In this document: positions 24,199-33,374 of the stretch, piece by piece
Position numbering within the stretch: position 1 is the first letter of the stretch
How the letters are laid out: every line of letters begins with the position of its first letter
DNA from: Chersky-840 sp035532735
GTDB lineage: Bacteria; Actinomycetota; Acidimicrobiia; Acidimicrobiales; UBA8190
Assembly (NCBI GenBank): GCA_035532735.1
Contig: DATKQM010000063.1
Span: forward strand, 9,877-73,876
DNA: 64,000 nucleotides
Direction of reading: 5' to 3'
The notes under the pieces: model-generated
Told to the model about the DNA's origin: nothing
The model's database searches: none
Seen by the model: the letters and a program-made list of their open reading frames with translations, nothing else
Position numbers and translations under genes: made by a program

Positions 24199-25170
24199 AT
24201 GGAACTCCGACACCTCCAGGCACTGGTGGCAGTGGCCGAGCACGGCTCGTTCTCCTCCGCGGCGGACCATCTCGGCACGGTCCAATCCAATATCTCCGCC
24301 CACGTGGCCCGGCTCGAGCGTGAGTTGGGGACAACCCTGGTCGACCGTTCGGCGGGGCGTCTGACCGCCGACGGGGAGGTCGTGGTGGCCCGGGCCCACC
24401 GGGTCATGGGCGAGCTCGACGCCCTGGTGGCCGACGTCGGGGCCCTGCGTGAGGCCGTGGCCGGGAACGTCCGGGTGGGCATCTTGGGCACCACCGCCCG
24501 CTGGCTCGTGCCCATGCTCCTGGCCGAGCTCTCCGAAAGCCATCCCCGGCTCCATCTGGTGCTGGCCGACGGCACCACCTTGGGCCTCGAGCCCCAGCTG
24601 GCGGCGGGTCGTTTCGACCTGGCCGTCCTCACCTTCCCGGTGCCGGGCCGCGACCTCGTCTCCGAACCGCTGTTCGAAGAGGACATCGTCCTCGTGGTCC
24701 CCGTCGACGACGACCCCTTGTCGGGAGCCGAGCAGATCGACATCACCGACCTGGGGCGATTCGAGCTCCTCCTCCCCGCCCCCGGGACGCCATTTCGCGG
24801 CGAGATCGATGCCGCTGTGAAGCCCGCCGGCGTTCGCTTGCGGCCCCGGGTCGAGCTCGACGGCGTGCGCCTTCTGGCCTCGCTCACGTTCGAGGGGTAC
24901 GGCCCGGCCGTGCTCCCCGCCACCGCCGTCCCACCGCATCTCCGCTCCCGGTTCCGACTCGTCCGGGTCGTGGGGCTCGCCCCGCGACGAGTGGGGATCG
25001 CGCAGCGCAGCCGCGGACTCCCCTCGGCACCGGCCCGAGCGGTCCTCGACACCTTGCGCGGGCTCATGGCGTCTCCCGATCGACTCCCCCCCGGCGTCCA
25101 CCCGGTGATCGGCGACCAGCGCGCCCGCGCCGAGGGATCCCTCCGGGTGCTCGGCGTGCCCAACGGGTGA
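24199..25170 (+). CDS. LysR-family transcriptional regulator
   Basis: About 323 residues. The N-terminal winged HTH is typical: MELRHLQALVAVAEHGSFSSAADHL, then QSNISAHVARLERELGTTLVDR. The substrate domain follows from about residue 88 (VRVGILGTTARWLVPMLLAEL). The upstream 60 bases are notably AT-rich, with an imperfect TTAC-N14-GTAA dyad at 24171-24192 that could be its own site. The gene is divergent from the HAD-acyltransferase/MurT-GatD pair, a possible target, though nothing in the sequence proves it. Confidence 0.88.
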   Translation: MELRHLQALVAVAEHGSFSSAADHLGTVQSNISAHVARLERELGTTLVDRSAGRLTADGEVVVARAHRVMGELDALVADVGALREAVAGNVRVGILGTTARWLVPMLLAELSESHPRLHLVLADGTTLGLEPQLAAGRFDLAVLTFPVPGRDLVSEPLFEEDIVLVVPVDDDPLSGAEQIDITDLGRFELLLPAPGTPFRGEIDAAVKPAGVRLRPRVELDGVRLLASLTFEGYGPAVLPATAVPPHLRSRFRLVRVVGLAPRRVGIAQRSRGLPSAPARAVLDTLRGLMASPDRLPPGVHPVIGDQRARAEGSLRVLGVPNG

Positions 25171-25202
25171 GTCTGCGGGCGGCGGTCCCGGGACCGGCCG
25201 AC

Positions 25203-25883
25203 TCAGGCTGCGGGCGGGCGTGCCCTCCTCCACATCAACCACAGGGTGGGACCTTGGCGCGGGGTCCGGATCTCACCGGTCACCTCGAACCCGTGGCGTC
25301 CGTAGAAGGCGAGGTTGCTCTCTTTGGACGACTCGAGATAGGCGGGAAGCCCTTCGGCGTCAACTCCGTCGAGCACACACTGCATCAACGCCGAGCCCAC
25401 GCCCGTGCGTTGTCGCTCGGGATCAGTGCCCAGGGTGGCCAGATACCAATGCGGCTCCACCGGACGTGCCGCATCGACGGCGCTGAGCAACCGGGCCGCC
25501 TCGGGTGTGTCTCGGCCCAGCCCCGTGAGATAAGGCATGACAGGCACGAGACGAACGAGGTCGCGCCAACCGGGCCGGGCCCGGCCCGGTGGTGACCACA
25601 TGGCCGCACCGCCGAGATCCTGGGTCGTGTACACCTCGCCGCGCTCGAGATAGGTGTGGCGCAGCTGAATGGCGAAGAACCGGCGCAGGCCACGCCGACG
25701 TCTGCGATCACCTCGGAACAACCACAGCGGGACAGGGTCGTCGTCAAAGGCGCGTGCCAGGACCTCGACCAGAGTCTCCACGTCGGCGGGCACGACCCGC
25801 CGCACGACATGGGGCTCTCGACGCGCCCCCGGTGTCGACGCGTCGTCGCCGCGGTTGTGGTCCTCGCCTTCGATGCGGGTCAT
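25203..25883 (-). CDS. GNAT-family N-acetyltransferase
   Basis: About 226 residues. The acetyl-CoA motif A is TLGTDPERQRTGVGSALMQ, preceded by HWYLA, and ESSKESNLAFYGRHGFEV is motif B. The first 30 residues are polar and disordered. Homologues in actinobacteria are often of unknown substrate, and nothing nearby narrows it. It is convergent with the LysR gene. Confidence 0.85.
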   Translation of the reverse strand: MTRIEGEDHNRGDDASTPGARREPHVVRRVVPADVETLVEVLARAFDDDPVPLWLFRGDRRRRRGLRRFFAIQLRHTYLERGEVYTTQDLGGAAMWSPPGRARPGWRDLVRLVPVMPYLTGLGRDTPEAARLLSAVDAARPVEPHWYLATLGTDPERQRTGVGSALMQCVLDGVDAEGLPAYLESSKESNLAFYGRHGFEVTGEIRTPRQGPTLWLMWRRARPPAA

Positions 25884-25952
25884 TGCCCGGCCCTCCGGCC
25901 CCCGACCGCCACTGCAGCCATGGTACCGGCGCGACCCTCACCAGCGCGACCT

Positions 25953-26552
25953 TCAATTGAGCGACGGATGGGCGGGATAGGTGGCGAGCAACGACAGGTC
26001 ACCACCTTGGCGGCGCATGACGTCGTGCCACAGCTTGTCGGGCTCGACACAGAACACGTCGGCCGCCAACGCGTCGAGAACGAACCACGCCCCCTCGGCC
26101 AGCTCGACCTCCAACTGGTCCGCCGCCCATCCCGCGTACCCCGAGAACAGCCGGGCGCCGTCGAGACCGACGGGTTGATCGACGGGAGCCACCGACAGGT
26201 CGACGGTTGCCACCGATTCGATGACCACCCGCCACGGTGCGCCCGACGACAGCTCGGGTGACCGGGCCCGGGCCAGCCCGATGACGGCGTCGAGCGACAC
26301 CGGCCCTCCCCGGAACACCACCCCGGGCGGGACCAATCGGGCTTGTTCCTCCCAGGGCTCGAGGATCTCGCCCACCGGCACGGGCGTGGGGCGGTTCAGC
26401 ACGACCCCGAGGGCTCCGTCGTCACCGTGGTCGACCACGAGCACGACGGCCCGTTCGAAGTTGGGGTCGCCCAGACTGGTGGAGGCCACCAACAGGCGCC
26501 CCGTGAGCGTGCCCCCGGGGGGGCTCGACTCGAACGCAGGTCCCGGCACCAC
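25953..26552 (-). CDS. YqgE/AlgH family protein (DUF179)
   Basis: About 199 residues. GRLLVASTSLGDPNFERAVV, then DGALGVVLNRPTPVPVGEI and FRGGPVSLDAV are the successive conserved blocks of the YqgE/AlgH family, and LFSGYAGWAADQLEVEL is the C-terminal signature. The molecular function is unknown; AlgH was linked to alginate regulation in Pseudomonas. The start is a GTG with a short extra leader; the conserved region begins near residue 16. Confidence 0.88.
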   Translation of the reverse strand: MVPGPAFESSPPGGTLTGRLLVASTSLGDPNFERAVVLVVDHGDDGALGVVLNRPTPVPVGEILEPWEEQARLVPPGVVFRGGPVSLDAVIGLARARSPELSSGAPWRVVIESVATVDLSVAPVDQPVGLDGARLFSGYAGWAADQLEVELAEGAWFVLDALAADVFCVEPDKLWHDVMRRQGGDLSLLATYPAHPSLN

Positions 26553-26625
26553 CCGATCATGACTCGCGCGCCGGCGCCGTGATGATCAATCCGAGCCCAG
26601 CGCCGGGCCGGCCGGGCCCGCGGGC

Positions 26626-29196
26626 TCACACCGAGGGCTTCCATCCCGCGGGGAAGGGGTCCTTGATCGCCACCAGCAGCTCCCACGCGGCCCGACTCCG
26701 CTGGTAGGCCGCAGCCCGGTACGGCACGGGACTCGACGGGTCCTCCTCGGGGATCCACAGGGCAGGGGTGTCGAACCAAAAGGCGGTCCGGTCGTCTTCG
26801 TAGGTAGTCCGGTAGGCGCCGTACCCCGTGGTGAGCGCGTTGGCGACGAGGTCGCTGTCGCCGGTGGCACGGCCGATGGTGTGCATGAGCCCGGCGGTGA
26901 AGTAGGTGCCCCCGGGCCACACCGCCTTGCCCTGGGCGGTGTCGATGGGTCGCCCCGTCGGGTCCATCGCGTTGACGGCCCCCATCTGCGCGCCAGCCAC
27001 GCCCAGCACGTTGAGCCGATAGGCGCGGTTCAGGTGTGACGCCATGCGGTGGGGGTCGAGCACGTCGGGCAGCCCGGCGCGGGCGCTGTAGCGCTGGCCG
27101 CACAGGGCATCGGCGAGCAGGGCCGTGCTGAAAGGCCCGTCGGTGTCGAGCCGGTAGTACCCCCCACGCTCGTCCCACAAGGCCGCTTCGGTGGCGGTAC
27201 GCGCCTGGACGGCGATCGCCGTCCAGGCTTTCGAGACGGCGCCGGTGTCGAAGACATCGGCGAAGTCGGCCATGGCGTCACAAGCCCCGATGAACAGTGC
27301 GGCTACGTAGATGGCCAACCCGTCCATCTCGATGGCGTCGTAGGTCGTGCACCATCCCCGGGCGTCGGGGATGCCGTCGCCGTCGACGTCGCGCGACACC
27401 AAGTGGTTCATGGTCCGTGTCAGGGCCGGATAGACCTCGGCCCCGAAGGTGTGGTCACCGGTGTAGGTCCAGTAGTCATGGGCTTGTTGGACGAACTTGG
27501 CGGGCAGATCGAGCCAGTCGACGCGCAAGGGCGCCTGGCCGGGTCGGGTGGCCGAATACTGACTGACGACGAACCAGGGATCGTCGACGGGTGAGCCCGC
27601 GTCATGGGGAGTCCGCCCCATGGGATCCGCGTTCACCATGTCGGCCCATCCCAACAACACGTCACGTTCGATGGTGGGGAACAGCTCGAGCAGATGCCTC
27701 GCTTCGTAGTGCCGGACGTCCATAGACTCACAGTCCCGGTAGACGTCGGTCTCCAACGTGAAATAGAGGTGCTGGCCCCGGCGCGCCCCGAACCGCTTGG
27801 GCTTGGTGATACACCCGTTCTCCCAGAAGACGCCACCGAAGACGTCGTAATAGAGCTCGTTGAGCGCGGCGCCGCGCAACCACAGGGGATAGACGGGATC
27901 GCGCGCCACCCGCGTCCACCAGGCGTTGATCCCACGTTCGAGGCGTGACGCATCGGCGAGAAGGTCGGAGGCGATGGCCCAACCCCGATACGACCCCGGG
28001 TACCACTGGGTGTAGCGCTTGCGCCATTGGGTGCCGTTGACCGGGTTGCGGAACTGCACGACGGGAAAGTCCCACGCCAGCGCGAAGGTGGCGGCGCGCT
28101 GCTCGCCGGGGGCGAGTGTGAACGACACGCATACCGCCCCGGCGAGGCCGAGTCGCCGCACGTCGAGCGGTCGGTCGGGGAGCTGTCCGGTCTTGAAGGC
28201 GGCCAGGAGGTCAGCGCCGTCCCCGTCGCCGGCCCAGTCCTCGGTGGCACTGAGCACGGAACCGCTCGGCCCCCGCGCCCCGATCACCCACTCGGTCCGC
28301 TCGGTCTCGGGCACGTTGTCCCGGTCCTGAGCTTGGAGCCGTACCCCGATGGTGCCCGGCCCCCGCACCAACGAGGAGCGCAGGCCCTGGCGGGTGTACC
28401 GGTACTGGGCGGTGGGTAGCCGGTAGGGGGCGTTGGGGAAGCTCAACATGCACGACACCCGCGCCGGGGCGTCGGTGGGATTGGAGACCGCCAATTGAAA
28501 GAGCCCTCCTGGCAGCGACGAGCGCCGGTCGTCGCGCGCCACGAAGGGTGTCAACTGCTTGAGGGCCACGGGCAGGGGGAGCTCTTGGTAGACGAACCAG
28601 GCTTTTGGAAAGAGCGCGGCGTAGAAGCCCTCGCCGGTCTCGAGCAGCGGCCACGCCGGGAGGAGGTCCTCGGTGGCGAGCGCGGTGGTGACCGTCCCGG
28701 CCCCGGTAGTGAGAGAGAGATGGAAGGCGGCCTGGGACAGGTACCGGTCCTCGAACCCACTGTTGTGCGGCGACCCCCACCGCGTCCCCACCGAGTCGTC
28801 GCCGCCGATGTCGAAGTGCCAGGGGCCGAATGACCCCGACAAGTTGAGCATGAAGGATCCGGTGCCGATGCCCCCGACGGGAATGCCCCGTTTGGTGCGA
28901 CTCACGGGCCTCGCCTTCGTGCCGAACGGCGACACCGTGCCCGTCGAGCCCGGCGGATGGCTGCCGAGGGCACGGCGCCAGGCGGCATCGGGTATGTCCC
29001 AGAGGTCCGTCCCGCCGAGCAAGCCGACGGGATGGTCGACACCCTCGTCGCTCGGCGCGCACCCGGCCAGGCTCGCGGCGGCCACGCCGAGGGGGACCGC
29101 AGCCAGCAACGTCCGCCTCGAGATCTTCACCGGCGGGAGGGCGCGTCGAGCTCCGTCGCCGGTCTCGGGTGCCCGGCGCGGGGCGCGATCGTCCAT
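26626..29196 (-). CDS. GH116-family beta-glycosidase (GBA2-like), Tat-exported lipoprotein
   Basis: About 856 residues. The N-terminus combines a twin-arginine motif (KISRRTLLAA) with a lipobox-like ASLAGC, predicting export by Tat and a lipid anchor. The conserved GH116 N-terminal region shows KRGIPVGGIGTGSF. By family alignment from memory the nucleophile Glu is in LYFTLETDVYRD and the acid/base Asp in RGWCTTYDAIEMDG. Known members cleave beta-glucosides, beta-xylosides and glucosylceramide. The substrate is not determined here. An isolated gene between yqgE and an AllA-like gene, all on the minus strand. Confidence 0.8.
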   Translation of the reverse strand: MDDRAPRRAPETGDGARRALPPVKISRRTLLAAVPLGVAAASLAGCAPSDEGVDHPVGLLGGTDLWDIPDAAWRRALGSHPPGSTGTVSPFGTKARPVSRTKRGIPVGGIGTGSFMLNLSGSFGPWHFDIGGDDSVGTRWGSPHNSGFEDRYLSQAAFHLSLTTGAGTVTTALATEDLLPAWPLLETGEGFYAALFPKAWFVYQELPLPVALKQLTPFVARDDRRSSLPGGLFQLAVSNPTDAPARVSCMLSFPNAPYRLPTAQYRYTRQGLRSSLVRGPGTIGVRLQAQDRDNVPETERTEWVIGARGPSGSVLSATEDWAGDGDGADLLAAFKTGQLPDRPLDVRRLGLAGAVCVSFTLAPGEQRAATFALAWDFPVVQFRNPVNGTQWRKRYTQWYPGSYRGWAIASDLLADASRLERGINAWWTRVARDPVYPLWLRGAALNELYYDVFGGVFWENGCITKPKRFGARRGQHLYFTLETDVYRDCESMDVRHYEARHLLELFPTIERDVLLGWADMVNADPMGRTPHDAGSPVDDPWFVVSQYSATRPGQAPLRVDWLDLPAKFVQQAHDYWTYTGDHTFGAEVYPALTRTMNHLVSRDVDGDGIPDARGWCTTYDAIEMDGLAIYVAALFIGACDAMADFADVFDTGAVSKAWTAIAVQARTATEAALWDERGGYYRLDTDGPFSTALLADALCGQRYSARAGLPDVLDPHRMASHLNRAYRLNVLGVAGAQMGAVNAMDPTGRPIDTAQGKAVWPGGTYFTAGLMHTIGRATGDSDLVANALTTGYGAYRTTYEDDRTAFWFDTPALWIPEEDPSSPVPYRAAAYQRSRAAWELLVAIKDPFPAGWKPSV

Positions 29197-29260
29197 GACG
29201 CGCTGATTGTGACCGACTCCCGCGCACTTTGGTCGTCACCCACAGGGCGGGGACGAAGGA

Positions 29261-29764
29261 TCAGCCCCCGACGATCAAGAGCCGGAAACCGTGCGAGGTG
29301 AGATCGGCCGAGGCGTTGTCGCGGGCATATCCCAGGCCCTGCACGTTGAACAACAGGACGGGCTCATCGCCGAGGGGGAACGGGCCCCAATGCCAGGTCC
29401 CCTGGTGCAGCACCACGCTGTCGAGCTTCTCGAGGCGAAAGGCCCTCATCGTGTCGAGTCCCGCCTCGGTCGACACATCGGCGTCGGCGGGGGCCACCGC
29501 CAGCACCGACGGCCCGTTCAGAGCCAGGAGCACCTGGGTGTGGGTGTCGTGGCGGTAGAGACGATCACAGACCAGCCCGTCCCCGTCGCGCTCGACTTCC
29601 TCGGGCGCATGGCTGATGACGTTGACGTGGGGGTCCCCCCACGCATATGACAGCCGACCCGACCCGTCGGCCGGGTCGGTGTCGGCCACGGGAACCCATC
29701 CGAACGGTGCCCACGCCGCGGCGTCGACCGGCCCGGCGACGAGACGGCGAATCGCTCCGGCCAT
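29261..29764 (-). CDS. Ureidoglycolate lyase (AllA)-like cupin
   Basis: About 167 residues. AAWAPFGWVPVADT near the start, then ERDGDGLVCDRLYRHDTHTQ, SVLAVAPAD, VVLHQGTWHWGPFPLG and LLFNVQGLGYARDN follow the AllA family order. AllA releases urea from ureidoglycolate in purine breakdown, but no other allantoin gene is visible, so a related ureido- or oxo-acid activity is equally likely. It is divergent from the cupin/dehydrogenase pair with a short shared promoter region. Confidence 0.7.
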   Translation of the reverse strand: MAGAIRRLVAGPVDAAAWAPFGWVPVADTDPADGSGRLSYAWGDPHVNVISHAPEEVERDGDGLVCDRLYRHDTHTQVLLALNGPSVLAVAPADADVSTEAGLDTMRAFRLEKLDSVVLHQGTWHWGPFPLGDEPVLLFNVQGLGYARDNASADLTSHGFRLLIVGG

Positions 29765-29841
29765 GGTCCATCCCCTCTGATCTACGCTGACGGCGGCGTC
29801 AGTCTATGGCGCGTGATCCCGTGAGCGAGGAGGACAAGGCG

Positions 29842-30225
29842 ATGGACGTGCGCAGCATCGAGGACGTGGAGCCCGTGGTCGAACACAACGGCACGGTCCC
29901 GGTGTGGTGGCTGTTCAAGTCGCGTGAGATGAAGGAGATCACCGAGGGGGGGTTCCTCGAGCTCGTCAACGAGTTCGAGGTGGCCGGAGGCGGCTATGTC
30001 GACCCTCACTCACACCCCACCCACGAGTTCTATTACGTGACCTCCGGGCGCGGCATCATGACCATCGACGGCGAAGACCGCGACATCGTCCAAGGTGACC
30101 TGGTCCACATCCCACCGGACAAGGTCCACAGCCTCCGTCCAGTGAGCGACCACGCCCCCATCCACTGTTTCTGCTTCGCCATCGGCGTGAAGGACTCGGG
30201 ACCGATCGACTACACCAACCACTAG
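29842..30225 (+). CDS. Single-domain cupin
   Basis: About 127 residues. Cupin motif 1 is visible as DPHSHPTHEFYYVTSGRG and motif 2 as GDLVHIPPDKVHS, giving His/His/Glu/His metal ligands. The ATG at 29842 follows GAGGAGG by eight bases; a longer form from 29806 is less likely. It ends three bases before the dehydrogenase gene, suggesting joint transcription and a role on the same small acid or sugar substrate. Confidence 0.8.
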   Translation: MDVRSIEDVEPVVEHNGTVPVWWLFKSREMKEITEGGFLELVNEFEVAGGGYVDPHSHPTHEFYYVTSGRGIMTIDGEDRDIVQGDLVHIPPDKVHSLRPVSDHAPIHCFCFAIGVKDSGPIDYTNH

Positions 30226-30228
30226 GTC

Positions 30229-31179
30229 GTGGCCCGCGTCCTGGTGACCCGGGCGCTCCCGGCAGGGGGTCTCGACCCGCTCGTCGAACACGGCCACGAC
30301 GTCGTCCGCCGTGACGGCGACACGCCCTACACCCAAGCCGAACTCACCGAGCTCGTCGGCGGTGTCGACGCCGTGGTCTGCCTGCTCACGGACCGGATCG
30401 ACGCGCCTGTCCTCGAGGCCGGGGCGGCCTCGCGCCTGCGCGTGGTCGCCAATGTGGCCGTGGGTTACGACAACATCGACCTGGTCGCGGCCCGCCGGCT
30501 GGGCGTGGCGGTGTGCAACACCCCCGGGGTCCTCGACGAGACCACGGCCGATGTGGCCTTCTTGTTGGTGCTGGCCGCGTCGCGCCTGGCGTCGGAGGCC
30601 GAGCACGACCTCCGGGGCGGCGCCTGGTCGGGCTGGGGCATCAACCAGTACCTCGGCAACGACGTCCACGGCGCCACCCTCGGGCTCGTGGGGTACGGCC
30701 GCATCGGCCGGGCCGTGGCCCGCCGGGCCTCGGGATTCGGGATGCAAGTGCTCCATCACACCCGCCACCGAACCGACATGCCCGGCTACGTGGAATCGCT
30801 CGACGACCTCTTGGCGCAGTGCGACGTCCTGAGCATCCACGTGCCGCTGAGCGACAGCACACGTCATCTCATCGGCGCCCGTCAGCTGGCCCTGCTCCGC
30901 CCCCACGCCGTGGTGGTCAACACGGCCCGGGGACCGGTGGTGGACGAGGAGGCTCTCGCCGACGCCCTGCATGCAGAGACGATCTTCGCAGCGGGTCTCG
31001 ACGTCTACGAGGACGAGCCCACCGTCCACCCCCGCCTCCTGAGTGCCCCGCGTGCAGTCCTTCTCCCCCACATCGGCAGCGCCAGCCGCGCCACCCGGAC
31101 CCAGATGGCCCGCGTCGCCTGTCAGGGCGCGTCTGACGTCCTCGCCGGGCGCCGGCCCGAGAACCTCGTCACCGGCTGA
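30229..31179 (+). CDS. D-2-hydroxyacid dehydrogenase (glyoxylate/hydroxypyruvate reductase type)
   Basis: About 316 residues. The family blocks are VANVAVGYDNIDL, NTPGVLDETTADVAF, the NAD(P) motif GLVGYGRIGRAVARR, NTARGPVVDEEAL (with the catalytic Arg in its block) and LPHIGSASRATR, where the His belongs to the Glu/His pair. It reduces a 2-oxoacid, commonly glyoxylate or hydroxypyruvate. It has a GTG start three bases after the cupin stop and is convergent with the RraA-like gene. Confidence 0.9.
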   Translation: MARVLVTRALPAGGLDPLVEHGHDVVRRDGDTPYTQAELTELVGGVDAVVCLLTDRIDAPVLEAGAASRLRVVANVAVGYDNIDLVAARRLGVAVCNTPGVLDETTADVAFLLVLAASRLASEAEHDLRGGAWSGWGINQYLGNDVHGATLGLVGYGRIGRAVARRASGFGMQVLHHTRHRTDMPGYVESLDDLLAQCDVLSIHVPLSDSTRHLIGARQLALLRPHAVVVNTARGPVVDEEALADALHAETIFAAGLDVYEDEPTVHPRLLSAPRAVLLPHIGSASRATRTQMARVACQGASDVLAGRRPENLVTG

Positions 31180-31182
31180 GCC

Positions 31183-31851
31183 TCACGCCCCCTCGACCGG
31201 CGACGCGTCGAGGCCCAGCAGCTCGAGTGTCGTCGTTCCCCCCCGCAGCGCCATGAACATGGCCTCTTCCTTTTCGAGGCGTGCCCGGCCCGCTCTGAGC
31301 ACGTCGTCGATGCGCGCCGCGCTCAGCACCGCCACGCCGTCAGCGTCGCCCACCAGCCAGTCCCCCGCCGCCACCGACACACCACCCACGTCGACGGTGA
31401 CACCGACGGTGCCGGGACGGTTCTTCGAGGCGCCCCGCAGGGCCACGGTGGTGGAGAACACGGGGAAGCCGTGCCCGGCGAGGGCGCTCGAGTCCCGGAC
31501 GCCGCCGTCGATGACGAGGCCGACCACATCTCGAGCCTCGGCCCCGGTGGTGAGCACCTCGCCCCAGTACCCGAACTCCTCCTCGTCGCCGACGTCGACA
31601 ACCAACGCGCTCCCCCGCGGCGCCCTCGCCACGCCCACGTGGATGGCGAGGTTGTCGCCCGGGCTGCACCGCACGGGAAAGGCGGGGGCGGCCAGCCGGG
31701 CCCCGGGCCACGCGGCGTGGATCCGGGGATGCATGGGGTGACCCCCCGACTCGCCCACCGTTGCGGCGCCGAGGGTCAGGAGCTCGGCGGCAATCGTTCT
31801 GGTGGTGGAGGAATCAAGCTCACTGGAACCGGGGGTAGGGGCGTCGGGCAT
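31183..31851 (-). CDS. RraA-like / HMG (CHA) aldolase family protein
   Basis: About 222 residues. GDNLAIHVGVARAPRGSALVVD, then GYWGEVLTTGAEARDVVGLVIDGG and VRDSSAL form the Gly-rich plus Arg-Asp signature of the RraA/4-hydroxy-4-methyl-2-oxoglutarate aldolase family. The C-terminal DWLVGDADGVAVL is also conserved. As an aldolase it would release pyruvate; RraA proper inhibits RNase E. The presence of the catalytic R-D pair favours the aldolase reading, near a hydroxyacid dehydrogenase and a cupin. Confidence 0.82.
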   Translation of the reverse strand: MPDAPTPGSSELDSSTTRTIAAELLTLGAATVGESGGHPMHPRIHAAWPGARLAAPAFPVRCSPGDNLAIHVGVARAPRGSALVVDVGDEEEFGYWGEVLTTGAEARDVVGLVIDGGVRDSSALAGHGFPVFSTTVALRGASKNRPGTVGVTVDVGGVSVAAGDWLVGDADGVAVLSAARIDDVLRAGRARLEKEEAMFMALRGGTTTLELLGLDASPVEGA

Positions 31852-31860
31852 GAAAGGAAG

Positions 31861-32480
31861 CTAGTCAGTACCGCGACCGGAAACGTTTGCGCGGTCACGA
31901 CCGCCGGGCACCATGGGACCGTGCCCCGCCAGCTTTCGGCCGATGGACCGGGGACCTTCGGCGAGCTGTCGACGACCGGGGCGCGGTCGGTGCTGCGACG
32001 CTACAGCGGCCTCGGCATCACCGATGGGGTCGATCGGTGGCTCGGGGACGAGCACGATGTCGAAGCCCTCTGACCGCACTGCCAGCGCCTCCACCGCGTC
32101 ATCGGTCCGCCCCATCGTTTCGAGGTCATCGACGGGCAGACCGAACGGGATCCACCCGTCGCCGAGCTCAAGGGCCCGGACCAACGACCGACGGGGTCGG
32201 CCCCCCACCCAAATGGGCACCTGTGCCTGGACTCCGCTGGGCTCGACGACGAACCCCGAGGACTCGAAAACCGTCCCCTTGTAGCTCGGGACCCGAGGCG
32301 CGAACGAGGCCCGGATGGCCCGCCGCGCGTCGTCGGCGCGTGCGCCAGGCCCGGCGAAGGGGGCGCCGGGGAGGTGGAATTCCGCTTTCGACGAGCCCAT
32401 CCATCCATATCCCAACCGCTCGGCGGCGCGGGCCACCTCGACGATGTCGTCGATCTCTCCGCACTTCCCATTCGGGGAGA
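31861..32480 (-). pseudogene. Decayed luciferase-like (LLM, F420-type) oxidoreductase
   Basis: The open frame keeps EIDDIVEVARAAERLGYGWMG, then QVPIWVGGRPRRSLVRALELGDGW and FGLPVDDLE, a recognisable luciferase-like monooxygenase segment. Upstream, an LLM-like N-terminal motif (NPRFDLPEW) lies in another frame and the in-frame reading hits a stop. Beyond VLVPEPPIDPIGDAE the C-terminal half loses similarity. The fragment is about 190 residues versus 280-330 expected. It lies downstream of the permease gene on the same strand. Confidence 0.6.
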
Positions 32481-32550
32481 TCGAACCGGGGGTTCAGGCA
32501 CCACCGGCGTCACGATGCCCAGACGACGGCATCCTGGCCCTGTTCCCCGA

Positions 32551-33300
32551 TCACACCAGCAACGCGATGGCTGCGATGACGCCCACCACGATGATGACGG
32601 CGCGCAACAGCGGGGCGGGGAACCGTCGACCCAGCTCGCCCCCGACCTGGCCCCCCACGATCGATCCCGCGGCCAGCAACCCCGCCGCTTCCCATGCCAC
32701 ATGCGCGAAGGCGATGAACAACAGACCGGCCACGCCGTTCACGAGAAAGGCCAGCACGTTCTTGGTGGCGTTGAGCTTCTGGAGGTGGTCGCTCAGGAAG
32801 ATCCCGAGCAGCGACAAGAGGATGACGCCCTGGGCGGCGCCGAAGTAACCCCCGTACACCCCGGTCAGGAACACCGACCCGAACAGCACCGGGCCACCAT
32901 GGGTGGGCCGGTCGGCTCGCTGCGCCAACCGTGCCGACAACCGCGGTTGGACGGCCACCAACACACAGGCGATCAAGATGAGCACGGGCACCACGTGCCG
33001 GAAGACGCTCCCGGGCAGCGCCAGGAGCAGCACGGCCCCCGTCACGCCGCCGGCGACCGAGGCGATCCCCAACACCATCAGCCGGGTCCGCTGGCCCCGC
33101 AGCTCGGTCCGATAGGCGATGGCACCGCTGAGCGATCCCGGCACGAGGCCGACGGTGTTGCTGACGTTCGCAACCACAGGCGAGAACCCGAACGCCAGCA
33201 ACGTGGGAAACGTGATCAGTGATCCCGAGCCGACGATGGTGTTGATCGTCCCGGCCACAAGGCCCGTGCCCACGATGGCAAGGGCTTCGAGCACGGACAT
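32551..33300 (-). CDS. TSUP (TauE/SafE) family anion permease
   Basis: About 249 residues with seven or eight membrane helices. The duplicated TSUP motif is visible as NTIVGSGSLITFPTLLAFG in the first half and GGYFGAAQGVILLSLLGI in the second. These proteins export or import sulfite, sulfoacetate, taurine or other small anions. No sulfonate genes flank it, so the substrate is open. Confidence 0.85.
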   Translation of the reverse strand: MSVLEALAIVGTGLVAGTINTIVGSGSLITFPTLLAFGFSPVVANVSNTVGLVPGSLSGAIAYRTELRGQRTRLMVLGIASVAGGVTGAVLLLALPGSVFRHVVPVLILIACVLVAVQPRLSARLAQRADRPTHGGPVLFGSVFLTGVYGGYFGAAQGVILLSLLGIFLSDHLQKLNATKNVLAFLVNGVAGLLFIAFAHVAWEAAGLLAAGSIVGGQVGGELGRRFPAPLLRAVIIVVGVIAAIALLV

Positions 33301-33374
33301 GGACAGGGTCTACCGGAGTGGGCACAGTGGCTCAACACCATCGGTGAGGACGCTGGCTGCCACAATGCCCTTCG

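Noticed and set aside
22484..24364. 626-codon open frame on the plus strand
   Set aside because: Antisense to the HAD-acyltransferase gene, which has all catalytic motifs. No homology is visible in the antisense reading.
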